64,000 bases of DNA. It comes from JABDIY01 sp963803875 (GTDB lineage Bacteria; Actinomycetota; Acidimicrobiia; Acidimicrobiales; SZUA-35). Shown here one piece after another: positions 10,013 to 18,089 of this stretch. The stretch covers positions 1-64,000 of the forward strand of contig CAWDOA010000013.1 of the NCBI GenBank assembly GCA_963803875.1, given 5' to 3'. Every line of letters begins with the position of its first letter. The first letter of the stretch is position 1. The notes beneath the pieces are model-generated. The model saw nothing but the letters and a program-made list of their open reading frames with translations. It did not search any database and was not told where the DNA came from. A program made the position numbers and the translations under genes.

Positions 10013-10800
10013 TCAGCCCCTGCGGAACTTTCGGTTGGCGAGAGGAATGAAGATCAGCAGAATCGTCACGGAATAGCACAGCGAAAGCACCGCATCTCGT
10101 CCGGGAGAGACGCCCTGGGTGAGGTTGCGAATTGCGTTCACCGTGACCGATACCGGCTGGTTGTTGGCGAAGGGCTGAAGCCAGCCCGGCATGTTGTCGA
10201 CCGGCGCGAACGTGGAGGCGGCGAACACCAGCGGGAACACCGGCAGGAACGCACCGGCCTGCGCGGCTTCGGGATCTTTCACGTAGAGGGCGAAGGTGGC
10301 GAACACCCAGTTGAAGGCGTAGGCGAGGATGATCGCGAGCAAAACACCAAGGACCAGTCCGCCGTAGTGCTCGGTTCGGAAGCCAACCAGGAACCCGACC
10401 ACAGTGATGATGCTCATCGTGAGCCCAGCTCGGAGCGCGTCAGCGTTCGTGCGGCCGATCAGCACTGCGCTGTGATGCATCGGTAGCGACCGGAACCGGT
10501 CGATGGCCCCTTTTGGAGGTCGTCGGTGAGACCGATAGCGGTGTTGCCTGCTGCGAACAGTGAGGTTTGTACCAGAATCCCGGGAACGAGGAAGTCGATG
10601 TACTTGACACCCTCGGCGAAGTCGATGGAACCACCGAAAACGAAATTGAAAAGCAGAACGAAGATCACCGGCTGGATCGTTGCGAACACGATAACTTGTG
10701 GCGTTCGGAAGAGCCTGAGCAGGTTGCGCCGGGTCATTGCAATGACGTCGTTGTTGAGCCCGGAGAGGGACCGGGACGGGGGAGCAGCGATGGCGGTCAT
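10013..10800 (-). CDS. ABC-2 type permease (DrrB-like), one frameshift
   Basis: A six-helix permease of the daunorubicin-resistance type. The N-terminal part (NLLRLFRTPQVIVFATIQPV, then FLVPGILVQTSLFAAGNTAIG) runs from 10800. The C-terminal part (GLTMSIITVVGFLVGFRT onward, ending LANRKFRRG) is in another frame to 10013. The break falls at the run of four C and four T near 10504-10512: adding one C joins DDLQKG to AIDRFRSLPMHHSAVLIGR, a conserved DrrB stretch. A homopolymer error is therefore likely. The corrected length is about 262 residues. The start overlaps the ATPase stop by 4 bases. Confidence 0.88.
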
Positions 10801-11786
10801 CGGCGGATCTTTCGCTTCCTTTTGCCACCGGTGGGTTGATCTCCAACCGTTCCGACGTGGCCGGTGATGGCCAAGAAGACATCGTCGAGCGATGGTCGTT
10901 GCACGCCGAGATCACTGAGTTCGATACCGGCTTGGTCCAGTGCCCGGGCGGCCTTCACGAGCGCCTCGACCCGCTCTTCGACAGCGACTGACACGTGGAG
11001 CTGCGCCTCATCGACTCTCACAGCGCCGTGGCCCACACCGGCCAGAATCTCGCTGACCATGGACAGATCGTCTCGGCGTTTGGGGGTGGCCATCACTAGG
11101 TCACCACCCACGCGTGCCTTCAGTTCATCGGCGGTGCCATCGGCGATGATCTTCCCGGCATCGATCACAGTGATCCTGTCGGCCAGCTCGTCGGCCTCCT
11201 CCAGATACTGGGTTGTGAGTAGCACCGTTGCACCTTCGCTCACCAGGTCGCGAAGGAACGCCCACAAATCCAGGCGCGTGCGAGGATCGAGGCCGGTGGT
11301 CGGTTCGTCGAGGATGAGGACCTGTGGCCTACCGACCAGACTGGCACCGAGGTCCAGACGTCGTCTCATGCCGCCGGAGTAGGTGCGCACCAGCCGGTCG
11401 GCCGCGTCGGTGAGCGAGAGTCGCTCCAGCGCTTCATCTGCCCTCTTCTTCGCTTCGGCCCTTGGAAGTTGGTAGAGCGCCCCGACGATCTCGAGGTTCT
11501 CCCGGCCGGTCAGAAGATCGTCGACGGCTGCGTACTGACCGGCCAGACCGATCATCGATCGGACGGCGCTGGGGTCTTTTCCGATGTCGTAACCACCGAC
11601 GATTGCGGTTCCAGCGGTTGGCTGCAGCAATGTGGCGATCACCTTCACCAATGTGGTCTTGCCCGCTCCGTTCGGGCCGAGCAGGCCTCGTACCTCGTTT
11701 CGGGGGATCTCCAGGCTGACGTCGTCGACCGCCTTGACCGAGCCGAAATCGACCGAAACACCCTGCACTGAAATCATCGAGGACAA
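10797..11786 (-). CDS. ABC exporter ATP-binding protein (DrrA-like)
   Basis: A 329-residue ATPase of the DrrA / daunorubicin-resistance family. It has Walker A GPNGAGKTT, signature YSGGMRRRLDLG, Walker B VLILDEPTTGLDP, the DrrA-type TTQYLEEADELADRI and a C-terminal regulatory domain (LGVQRPSLDDVFLAITGH). It pairs with the downstream permease. It starts 72 bases after the end of mftC on the same strand, with no clear terminator between them, so the transporter may be read from the mycofactocin promoter. Its substrate is not known. Confidence 0.92.
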   Translation of the reverse strand: MSSMISVQGVSVDFGSVKAVDDVSLEIPRNEVRGLLGPNGAGKTTLVKVIATLLQPTAGTAIVGGYDIGKDPSAVRSMIGLAGQYAAVDDLLTGRENLEIVGALYQLPRAEAKKRADEALERLSLTDAADRLVRTYSGGMRRRLDLGASLVGRPQVLILDEPTTGLDPRTRLDLWAFLRDLVSEGATVLLTTQYLEEADELADRITVIDAGKIIADGTADELKARVGGDLVMATPKRRDDLSMVSEILAGVGHGAVRVDEAQLHVSVAVEERVEALVKAARALDQAGIELSDLGVQRPSLDDVFLAITGHVGTVGDQPTGGKRKRKIRR

Positions 11787-11857
11787 GCCGTCAGCCTATG
11801 GGTACGGGTCGGGCCTCCACCCAACCCGCGGGCCTGAGCTCGGGCGTCAGAGAACCG

Positions 11858-12973
11858 CTAGCGACGGCCGAGTTCGACCGGGACTGATCCCGGGCGGCTG
11901 TGATCATTGGTGGCCCTCGGCACGGTCGACGGGTTGGCGGCTGCCAGCCACTCTTCGCCGTGACCACCAACACACTCGGGATCCGGTTCGTTCAGCGGTA
12001 TGCCGGTGAAGAACTTCGCAGCCATACAGCCGCCTTGGCAATCGTCGTACATACCGCAAGAAGTGCACGCACCCTCGGCGTCGGGCTCGCGCAGGTCCAG
12101 AAAGAGATCGCTTTCACGCCACACGGCGGTGAAGCCGCCGTCATCTCGAACATTGCCGGCCTTGAACTCGTCGTGGAGGACGAAGGGGCATGCGTAGACA
12201 TCGCCCACCGGATCGATGAGACAGACCACTCGCCCGGCGCCGCACAGGTTGAGGCCCGGCAGGTTCTCATCTCCCAGGGCATTGAGGTGAAAGAACGAAT
12301 CGCCGGTGAGAGTGGTGGGGTGCGCCAGCAGCCAGTGGTAGATGTCTCGCTGTTGGTCCTGGGTGGGGTGGAGCTCATGCCAGCTGTCGGCTCCTCGACC
12401 CGAGGGTCGCAACCGGGTGAGACGGAGTTGGGCTCCGAATCCTTCGGCCAGCGCCTGGAACTCATCGAGTTGGGAGATGTTGTGACGGGTCAGAACCACG
12501 CTGATCCGGAATTCGCCGAAGTCAGCGTCGTTCAAGTGCTGCATGGCAGCGATCGCCTCGTCGAAGGAGCCGTGGCCCCGCACATGGTCGTTTGTGGCCT
12601 CGTCGGCACCGTCGAGTGAGATCTGGATGTCGAGATAGTCCATCGCTGCCAGCCGGTGTGCGTTCTCGGCGTTGATTCGGCTTCCGTTGGTGCTGAACTT
12701 CACGCCCAGGCCGTTGGTGGTGGCGTAATCGATCAACTGGAAGAAGTCGGGCCGCAGCATCGGTTCGCCGCCGCCGAGGTTCACATAGAACACCTGCATC
12801 GCTTTGAGCTGGTCGATCACCGTGATCGCTTCGGCGGTGGAGAGCTCGTCGGGGTCTCGCCGGCCCGATGAACTCAGACAGTGGGTGCACGCCAGGTTGC
12901 ATGCGTAGGTGAGCTCCCAAGTGAGGCAGATGGGAGCATCGAGGCCCCGTTTGAGTTCATCGGTGAGTGTCAC
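11858..12973 (-). CDS. mftC: Mycofactocin radical SAM maturase MftC
   Basis: MftC is the radical SAM/SPASM enzyme that decarboxylates and cross-links the C-terminal Val-Tyr of MftA, the first steps to the redox cofactor mycofactocin. The protein has 371 residues. The CxxxCxxC cluster motif is in YACNLACTHC (Cys25, 29, 32), with GGEP-type GGGEPMLRPDF following. The SPASM region carries further Cys ligands (LCGAGRVVC, VYACPF, CTSCGMYDDCQGGC, DPEC). The start is GTG 12973, overlapping the mftB stop (GTGA), so expression is coupled. The usual next genes mftD, mftE and mftF are absent; an ABC transporter follows instead. Confidence 0.95.
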   Translation of the reverse strand: MTLTDELKRGLDAPICLTWELTYACNLACTHCLSSSGRRDPDELSTAEAITVIDQLKAMQVFYVNLGGGEPMLRPDFFQLIDYATTNGLGVKFSTNGSRINAENAHRLAAMDYLDIQISLDGADEATNDHVRGHGSFDEAIAAMQHLNDADFGEFRISVVLTRHNISQLDEFQALAEGFGAQLRLTRLRPSGRGADSWHELHPTQDQQRDIYHWLLAHPTTLTGDSFFHLNALGDENLPGLNLCGAGRVVCLIDPVGDVYACPFVLHDEFKAGNVRDDGGFTAVWRESDLFLDLREPDAEGACTSCGMYDDCQGGCMAAKFFTGIPLNEPDPECVGGHGEEWLAAANPSTVPRATNDHSRPGSVPVELGRR

Positions 12974-13260
12974 AGTTTTGCCGATTCCGCTCCGAGCTCA
13001 TCGCACGGTTCCAAGAAGTCGCTGGCGGCGAGGGCGGCGAGGGCCCTGGTGAAAGCGGGGCGGCGCTTCTCCGGAACGGTTCCCAGGCCGTACTCAACGG
13101 TGTCGAAGTCGCCAAGTCGCTGCACGAGAACCGCCAATTCCGGGGAGCGGAGGAAGTTCAGACGCCTGTTGTCGTAGTGGTAGGCCATTGCGCCGAACGG
13201 CTCAGGTCGAAGCGACACCCGAGGGTGGAGGCGCCATCGCCGGCTCGTGTCGAAACCCAT
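12970..13260 (-). CDS. mftB: Mycofactocin chaperone MftB (RiPP recognition element)
   Basis: A 96-residue protein of the MftB/PqqD-like type. It binds the precursor MftA and presents it to MftC. The winged-helix recognition fold is suggested by WRLHPRVSLRPEPFGAMAYH, YDNRRLNFLRSPELAVLV and two C-terminal helices ending DFLEP. The frame is open further upstream, but that would run into mftA, so ATG 13260 (MGFDTSRRW) is chosen. It begins 13 bases after the mftA stop and overlaps mftC by 4 bases. Confidence 0.93.
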   Translation of the reverse strand: MGFDTSRRWRLHPRVSLRPEPFGAMAYHYDNRRLNFLRSPELAVLVQRLGDFDTVEYGLGTVPEKRRPAFTRALAALAASDFLEPCDELGAESAKL

Positions 13261-13273
13261 GGATTGAGGCGGC

Positions 13274-13405
13274 CTAGTAGACGCCGCACATGCCGTCGAT
13301 GGAGATCTCCTCGACCAGCAGCTCTTCCTCAATGAGTTCGCCGGCGTCGACGGCTTCCTCGGTGGCTTCTTCGTCGGTGTCAGTGTCTTTGGTCAGGGTG
13401 TCCAC
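13274..13405 (-). CDS. mftA: Mycofactocin precursor peptide MftA
   Basis: A 43-residue peptide ending in the invariant tail EEISIDGMCGVY, the hallmark of MftA. The last two residues (Val-Tyr) become the redox core of mycofactocin. The leader is strongly acidic, with many Asp and Glu and TDTDEEATEEAVDAGE in the middle, the region bound by MftB. The start is GTG 13405, or GTG 13411 two codons upstream. No Shine-Dalgarno sequence is seen before either. A TAAACT box at 13412-13417 lies at the right distance for a leaderless transcript beginning at 13405. Confidence 0.95.
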   Translation of the reverse strand: MDTLTKDTDTDEEATEEAVDAGELIEEELLVEEISIDGMCGVY

Positions 13406-13411
13406 GGTCAC

Positions 13412-13417
13412 AGTTTA
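13412..13417 (-). promoter_or_regulatory. Possible -10 box for a leaderless mftABC transcript
   Basis: On the minus strand TAAACT fits the actinobacterial TAnnnT -10 pattern and ends 6 bases before the GTG at 13405. No -35 element is recognisable. Inference only. Confidence 0.25.
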
Positions 13418-13681
13418 CGCCAGCGCCTGGCCGAGCGCGGAATCGCTACGCGTGGGCTCGAGTCGATGGTGGGTTGGGTCTACCATTTCTTGAACGCTGA
13501 GCTATGAGGTCGTGACTCCAATGTCGTGCGCAAGAGGTCGATCGATGTTGCGAGTCAGGTGATCCGGATACTGGGGGCAGCTGACGCCGAGGGGTCGCTG
13601 GATCACACGTGCATGAGTACGCCTGATAGTCCGTTGAACTGGGAAAACAATCCTGTCATACCCCCTCACTAGGGTTGCACC

Positions 13682-13952
13682 ATGGAAGTGGAAACGGTGG
13701 AGAAAGACGGAGTGTGCCAGCGACTCGATTCGGTGATTGGTGGGCTCTCGGGCTTGGGACGATGGCGGCAAGACCAAGCTGTCCAATCTCGTGCCGATCT
13801 CTTCGTACTGGCACCACAAGATTCACGACTCCGGATGGAAGCTGGAGATGGACGTCGACCGAACCCTCCGGCTGTACCGGCCAGACGGGACACTAGACCG
13901 AATGGTTGACCCGCCAACATCGATCATTCGGAGCCAAGTAGTGGCGGCCTAA
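13682..13952 (+). pseudogene. Remnant of a DUF222/HNH (13E12-type) endonuclease
   Basis: The frame from 13737 reads AWDDGGKTKLSNLVPI, YWHHKIHDSGW, then RTLRLYRPDGTLDR. This matches the C-terminal HNH segment of the DUF222/HNH proteins that are abundant and often decayed in actinomycetes. The Cys expected before the first His of the HHKIH site is replaced (SSYWHHKIH). Upstream in another frame, ATG 13682 reads MEVETVEKDGVCQRLDSVIGGL, like the DUF222 N-terminus. The middle (~300 residues) is missing, so an internal deletion fused the two ends. The rest of the spacer (13418-13681 and 13953-14194) shows no gene. Confidence 0.6.
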
Positions 13953-14194
13953 CCCGCCCCGGTGTCCCGCCCTCGTGGGAGACCGGTTCATCACAGCCGA
14001 ACAGATCCCGCAAGGGGCCGAGCCCCTGGTCATCGGGGCTCAAAGGCAAGCCAACTCGACCCGGTCGAGCAATGGATCTTCAACCGCAGGTGTTTCCCCA
14101 AACACACGAATCTTGACAACCGAATATGGGCCCGGCGGCTGGGTCGCAGCTGAATCGTCGCCTGGGATGACGGGCAGGCGATACAGTCGCAGCC

Positions 14195-15361
14195 GTGAAG
14201 GCGTTGGAGTTTCAACGGAACGAGGCCCGCTACGTGGCCGCAGCGGTAGCGTCACGCATCCGCCCGGGCAGCGCCGCCAAACGTTCCCCGCTGAAACTCG
14301 TGGAAACCAAACCACCCGAGATACCCGGAGCCGGCTGGCAGCGCATCACAACACTCCTCACTGGGATCTGCGGTAGCGATGTAGCCACAGTGGAGGGTCG
14401 CTCGGCCCGCTATTTCGGTCCCTGGGTCTCGTTCCCGTTCGTGCTCGGCCACGAGATGATCGGTCTGGATGAAAAGGGCAACCGGGTGGTGATCGAGCCG
14501 GTGCTGGGTCATGCCGCGCGAGGTTTCGAACCGCCGTTCAAGGGGGCCGCCCCCGGCGACGGCAACGACTATCGCCACATCGTGTGTGGCCACCTCAAAC
14601 CCGGCATTCAGACCGGCTACTGCGCCTCCACCGGTGGGGGCTGGTCAACCGAGTTCGTGGCTCACAAGAGTCAGATACACAAGGTCCCCAAGCGGTTGAG
14701 CGACGAGGCGGCGGTGATGATCGAGCCAACTGCAGTCGGGGTGCATGGAGCGTTCCGAGCTCAGGTGAAGCCCGGGGCAACCGTCGCAGTGCTCGGCGCC
14801 GGAACCATGGGTCTGGTGACGGTGGCTGCGTTGCGCAAGTACACCGAGGCGGGCGACGTCATCGTGGGGGCCAAATATCCGGAGCAGAAGGAGCTCGCTC
14901 GAGCGCTCGGTGCCACCACCGTGGTTGATCCGGGCGAGGTTCCTCGTGCGGTTCGGAGGGTGACGAGCAGCTTCGCGATAGGGGACGACCTGAGCGGTGG
15001 TGTCGACGTCACGATTGACGCCGTCGGTTCGGCTGGAACGATCAATCAGGCAATCGGGATCACGCGCCCCCGGGGCCGAGTGGTGCTGATTGGAATGCCG
15101 GGAACCGAGTCGGTGGATCTCACCGCACTGTGGCATCGAGAAACCGAGCTTGTGGGCGCATACACCTACGGAACCGAAACGCTGGCCGATGGGTCGACCA
15201 AACCGACGTTCAGACTGGCCACCGACCTTGTCGGATCGGCCAAGCTCGAGCGCCTGGTGAGCCAGACATATCCGCTCAGCCGCTACGACGAGGCCCTCGA
15301 CCATGCGGTCAATGCCGGCCGCCGAGGTGCCGTCAAGATCTGTTTCGATCTCAGGAGCTGA
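14195..15361 (+). CDS. Zinc-dependent medium-chain dehydrogenase
   Basis: A 388-residue MDR-superfamily alcohol/sugar dehydrogenase. The catalytic-zinc region GICGSD and LGHEMIG is present, and the NAD(P)-binding motif is AVLGAGTMGLVTVAAL. The structural-zinc lobe has lost the usual four-Cys cluster: only scattered Cys occur (IVCGHLKPG, GYCASTGGG). The C-terminus ends RRGAVKICFD. The substrate is unknown. The start is GTG 14195, with TACAGT a few bases upstream and no Shine-Dalgarno, compatible with a leaderless mRNA. Its nearest complete neighbours on the other side are the divergent mft genes, and some mycofactocin-dependent enzymes are MDR proteins, but no direct link is shown. Confidence 0.8.
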   Translation: MKALEFQRNEARYVAAAVASRIRPGSAAKRSPLKLVETKPPEIPGAGWQRITTLLTGICGSDVATVEGRSARYFGPWVSFPFVLGHEMIGLDEKGNRVVIEPVLGHAARGFEPPFKGAAPGDGNDYRHIVCGHLKPGIQTGYCASTGGGWSTEFVAHKSQIHKVPKRLSDEAAVMIEPTAVGVHGAFRAQVKPGATVAVLGAGTMGLVTVAALRKYTEAGDVIVGAKYPEQKELARALGATTVVDPGEVPRAVRRVTSSFAIGDDLSGGVDVTIDAVGSAGTINQAIGITRPRGRVVLIGMPGTESVDLTALWHRETELVGAYTYGTETLADGSTKPTFRLATDLVGSAKLERLVSQTYPLSRYDEALDHAVNAGRRGAVKICFDLRS

Positions 15362-15394
15362 AGCGAGTGCGGGAGGCGCACAGGGATCTGAGCG

Positions 15395-16420
15395 ATGTCT
15401 GATCAGCTCCTCACCGAAGCTGTGCTCGCCGCCGGCCGGGCAGCGGGATTGGTGGCGGTCGGTGTCACCTCCAACGAGATCCTGGAGCCGGCCCGTTCAA
15501 CTCTTCATTTGCGCAAAGCAGCGGGGATGGCGGCATCGATGGCGTTCACGTACCGCAACCCTGCCAGGAGCACCGATCCCGGTTCGAGCCTTCCCAGCGC
15601 CCGTTCGATCGTCGCCGGTGCCTTGGACTATCGACGTATGGCTCCAGAGTCAGAGTCGTCGAATGTCGGACGAGTGGCTCGCTACTCCTGGGTTGATCAC
15701 TACGACGATCTACGCGCCGCTCTGGGCGAGGTGGGCGCTGTACTCGAGAACGCCGGCTACAGAGCGGTCATCAAGGCCGACGACAACGCCATCGTCGACC
15801 GGAACGTGGCATGGCGCGCCGGGCTCGGTTGGTACGGCAAGAACTCCAACCTGCTCATCCCCGGCGTGGGGAGTTGGGTGGTGCTCGGGTGTGTTGTCAC
15901 CGATGCGCCCCTGGTCGCCAACGAGGTGCCGGTGGAGGATGGCTGCGGCTCGTGTCGTCGCTGCATCGATGGTTGCCCAACCGAGGCCATTGTGGGGCCG
16001 GGAGTGGTGGATGCCCGCCGTTGTTTGGCGTGGCTGGTGCAGGGGCCTGATCCGATCCCGCCGGAGTTCCGAGCGGCGCTCGGCGACCGACTGTACGGCT
16101 GCGACGATTGCCAGGACGTGTGCCCTCCGGCAAAATTCACCGCCGCTCCTGCTGCGGAGCCCACGAGCGAAACCGAGGTCGATCTGTTCTGGCTCCTGAA
16201 CGCTTCGGACATCGAGATTTTGGACCGACTCGGTCGCTGGTACATCGCCGATCGGAACCCGAATGTGATTCGACGGACTGCGCTGGTGGTTTTGGGCAAT
16301 ACCGCTGATCCACACGACCCGACAGCGGTTGAGTTGCTCCATCGTTTCTCTCACGACCCCGATTCCCAACTCAGCGAACATGCACGATGGTCACTGGAAC
16401 GGCTGGCGGAGCGGGCGTGA
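15395..16420 (+). CDS. queG: Epoxyqueuosine reductase QueG
   Basis: QueG is the cobalamin and iron-sulfur enzyme that reduces epoxyqueuosine to queuosine in tRNA, the last step of the pathway. The protein has 341 residues. It shows the N-terminal cobalamin-binding domain (GAVLENAGYRAVIKADDN, AWRAGLGWYGKNSNLL), two [4Fe-4S] motifs (CGSCRRCIDGCPTEAI and CDDCQDVCP) and a C-terminal HEAT-like helical region. The stop overlaps the GTG of the glycosyltransferase gene (GTGA). The other queuosine biosynthesis genes are not in the window; a salvage gene is at 43865. Confidence 0.95.
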   Translation: MSDQLLTEAVLAAGRAAGLVAVGVTSNEILEPARSTLHLRKAAGMAASMAFTYRNPARSTDPGSSLPSARSIVAGALDYRRMAPESESSNVGRVARYSWVDHYDDLRAALGEVGAVLENAGYRAVIKADDNAIVDRNVAWRAGLGWYGKNSNLLIPGVGSWVVLGCVVTDAPLVANEVPVEDGCGSCRRCIDGCPTEAIVGPGVVDARRCLAWLVQGPDPIPPEFRAALGDRLYGCDDCQDVCPPAKFTAAPAAEPTSETEVDLFWLLNASDIEILDRLGRWYIADRNPNVIRRTALVVLGNTADPHDPTAVELLHRFSHDPDSQLSEHARWSLERLAERA

Positions 16421-17542
16421 AACACCTGCTCGTAACCAACGACTATCCACCCAAGGTCGGTGGGATTCAGAACTACCTGTGGGAGTTGTGGCGGCGACTT
16501 CCGCCCGACAGCACCGCGGTGTACTGCACGCCGTATGACCGAGACGTAGCCTTCGACGCCTCCCAGGAATACTGGATCGAACGATCGCCTGAACCGGTTC
16601 TGGTTCCGTACCCATGGTTGCCTCGTCGAATCGATGCGTTGGCCGACCGGCTCGATGTCGACCTGGTCCTGTTGGATCCCGCCGTTCCGCTGGGCGTCGT
16701 GGGGCCGTTCTTGAACCACCCCTACGGTGTCATCCTCCACGGCGCCGAAGTCACGATTCCCGGGCGATTGCCGGTATCCAAACAGGTGCTGGGTCGGGTG
16801 CTGCGAGGTGCGGTCGTCGCTATATCGGCCGGGGAGTATGCACTCGCCGAGGCCGAACGGTGCGCCCGGCAGTCGCTCCACTCGATCGTGATACCGCCCG
16901 GTGTCGACACCGAACGGTTCCGACCCCTGGACCGGCACGAGCGACTCGCTGCTCGCACCGACTTCGGCCTCGGTGAGGACGATCTCGTGATCTCCACCGT
17001 CAATCGCCTGGTCCCCCGAAAGGGCATGGACGTGCTCATCCGGGCTTCGCGCTGCCCTGCATCCCAGATTTCGGAACCTTCGGGTTTGCATCGGAGGAGA
17101 CGGTAGGCAGGCCGGCGAGCTTGCGGATCTCGTGAATGAGCTCAAGGCACCTGTGCGCATGTTGGGTCGGATTCCCGATGAGGATGTTGCGAAGCTGTAC
17201 GGAGCGTCAGATCTGATGGCGATGTTGTGCCACGAACGATGGGGCGGACTCGAACAGGAAGGGTTCGGGATCGTCTTCCTCGAGGCGGCAGCGGCGGGGA
17301 TCCCCCAGGTCGCCGGTCGAAGCGGTGGTGCTCACGAGGCGGTGGTTCACGACGTCACCGGCCTGATCGTTGATGAGCCTCGGTCGGTGGATCAGGTGGC
17401 GCAGGCATTGGCCCGGCTGTTGAGCTCGCCCGAGGATCGAGCACGGCTGGGTGCACTCGCACGGGATCGAGCCGTGTCTGAGTTCGATTACGACCGGCTG
17501 GCGGCTCATCTCCACCGTGAACTCCAGGCATTAGGTTTGTAG
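16417..17542 (+). CDS. GT4 family glycosyltransferase (PimB-like), one frameshift
   Basis: The N-terminus KHLLVTNDYPPKVGGIQNYLWEL is the acceptor-side glycine-rich loop of GT-B enzymes related to mannosyltransferase PimB. STVNRLVPRKGMDVLIRA follows. The C-terminal donor site is EQEGFGIVFLEAAAAGIP with the E-x7-E motif. The frame breaks near 17045-17052: the correct continuation is RAALHPRFRNLRVCIGGDG, one base out of phase. The start is GTG 16417 inside the queG stop. The corrected length is about 375 residues. Its role is likely membrane glycolipid or phosphatidylinositol mannoside synthesis, by family. Confidence 0.85.
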
Positions 17543-17545
17543 GTC

Positions 17546-18013
17546 ATGGATCGTTCTGAACAGCTGTTGGTGCGACGAACGGTCGATGCATCGATTGCGC
17601 AGTGCGTCGAAGTTGCAATTGACATTCCCAGTTATCCCAGGTGGGCCGAAGGAGTCAAGGAGGCCGTGGTCACCGATATCGACCTCGATGGCCAGGTGAA
17701 GAGGGCACGGTTTGTGGCGGGTGCACACGGTCGGGAGGTCAGCTACGAATTGGAGTACAGCACCGAACATCTACCCCACTCGTTGTCATGGAAGCTGATC
17801 CGCGGCGACATCGTCCGCACGGTCAGCGGGAGTTATGGATTCGCCCCTTCCCTCGATGAACCCGACCAGACCGATGTCATCTATCAGCTAGAGGTTGCAC
17901 TGGTTATTCCCGTGGCTGGATTCGTGCAGCGACGGGCCGAAGACATCCTGAGGAGCAGTGCGCTCGAGAAGTTCAGCGCCGAGGTCGCCCGGCGGGCTCG
18001 GATTGATCCTTGA
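17546..18013 (+). CDS. SRPBCC (START/polyketide cyclase-like) protein
   Basis: This 155-residue protein has the helix-grip pattern: VRRTVDASIAQCVEVAIDIPSYPRWAEGVKEA, a series of beta-strands (RARFVAGAHGREVSYELEY, SLSWKLIRGDIVRTVSGSYGF), and a long C-terminal helix (FVQRRAEDILRSSALEKFSAEV). Such proteins bind hydrophobic ligands in a cavity; actinobacterial members often lie beside lipid or glycolipid genes, as here, 3 bases after the glycosyltransferase stop. The ligand is unknown. Confidence 0.8.
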   Translation: MDRSEQLLVRRTVDASIAQCVEVAIDIPSYPRWAEGVKEAVVTDIDLDGQVKRARFVAGAHGREVSYELEYSTEHLPHSLSWKLIRGDIVRTVSGSYGFAPSLDEPDQTDVIYQLEVALVIPVAGFVQRRAEDILRSSALEKFSAEVARRARIDP

Positions 18014-18089
18014 GCCGTGCCCACGACGGTCCGGAAAATCCCTGGACCGAATTACTACACCGAAGGTGGTATCGGGTCGATGGTTGAGC

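Noticed and set aside
13440..13470. tRNA-like T-arm text (GGGCTCGAGTC)
   Set aside because: No acceptor, D or anticodon stems can be built around it on either strand.
16417..17542. MftF, the missing mycofactocin glycosyltransferase
   Set aside because: The fold and motifs are GT4 (PimB-like), whereas MftF is a GT2-type enzyme.
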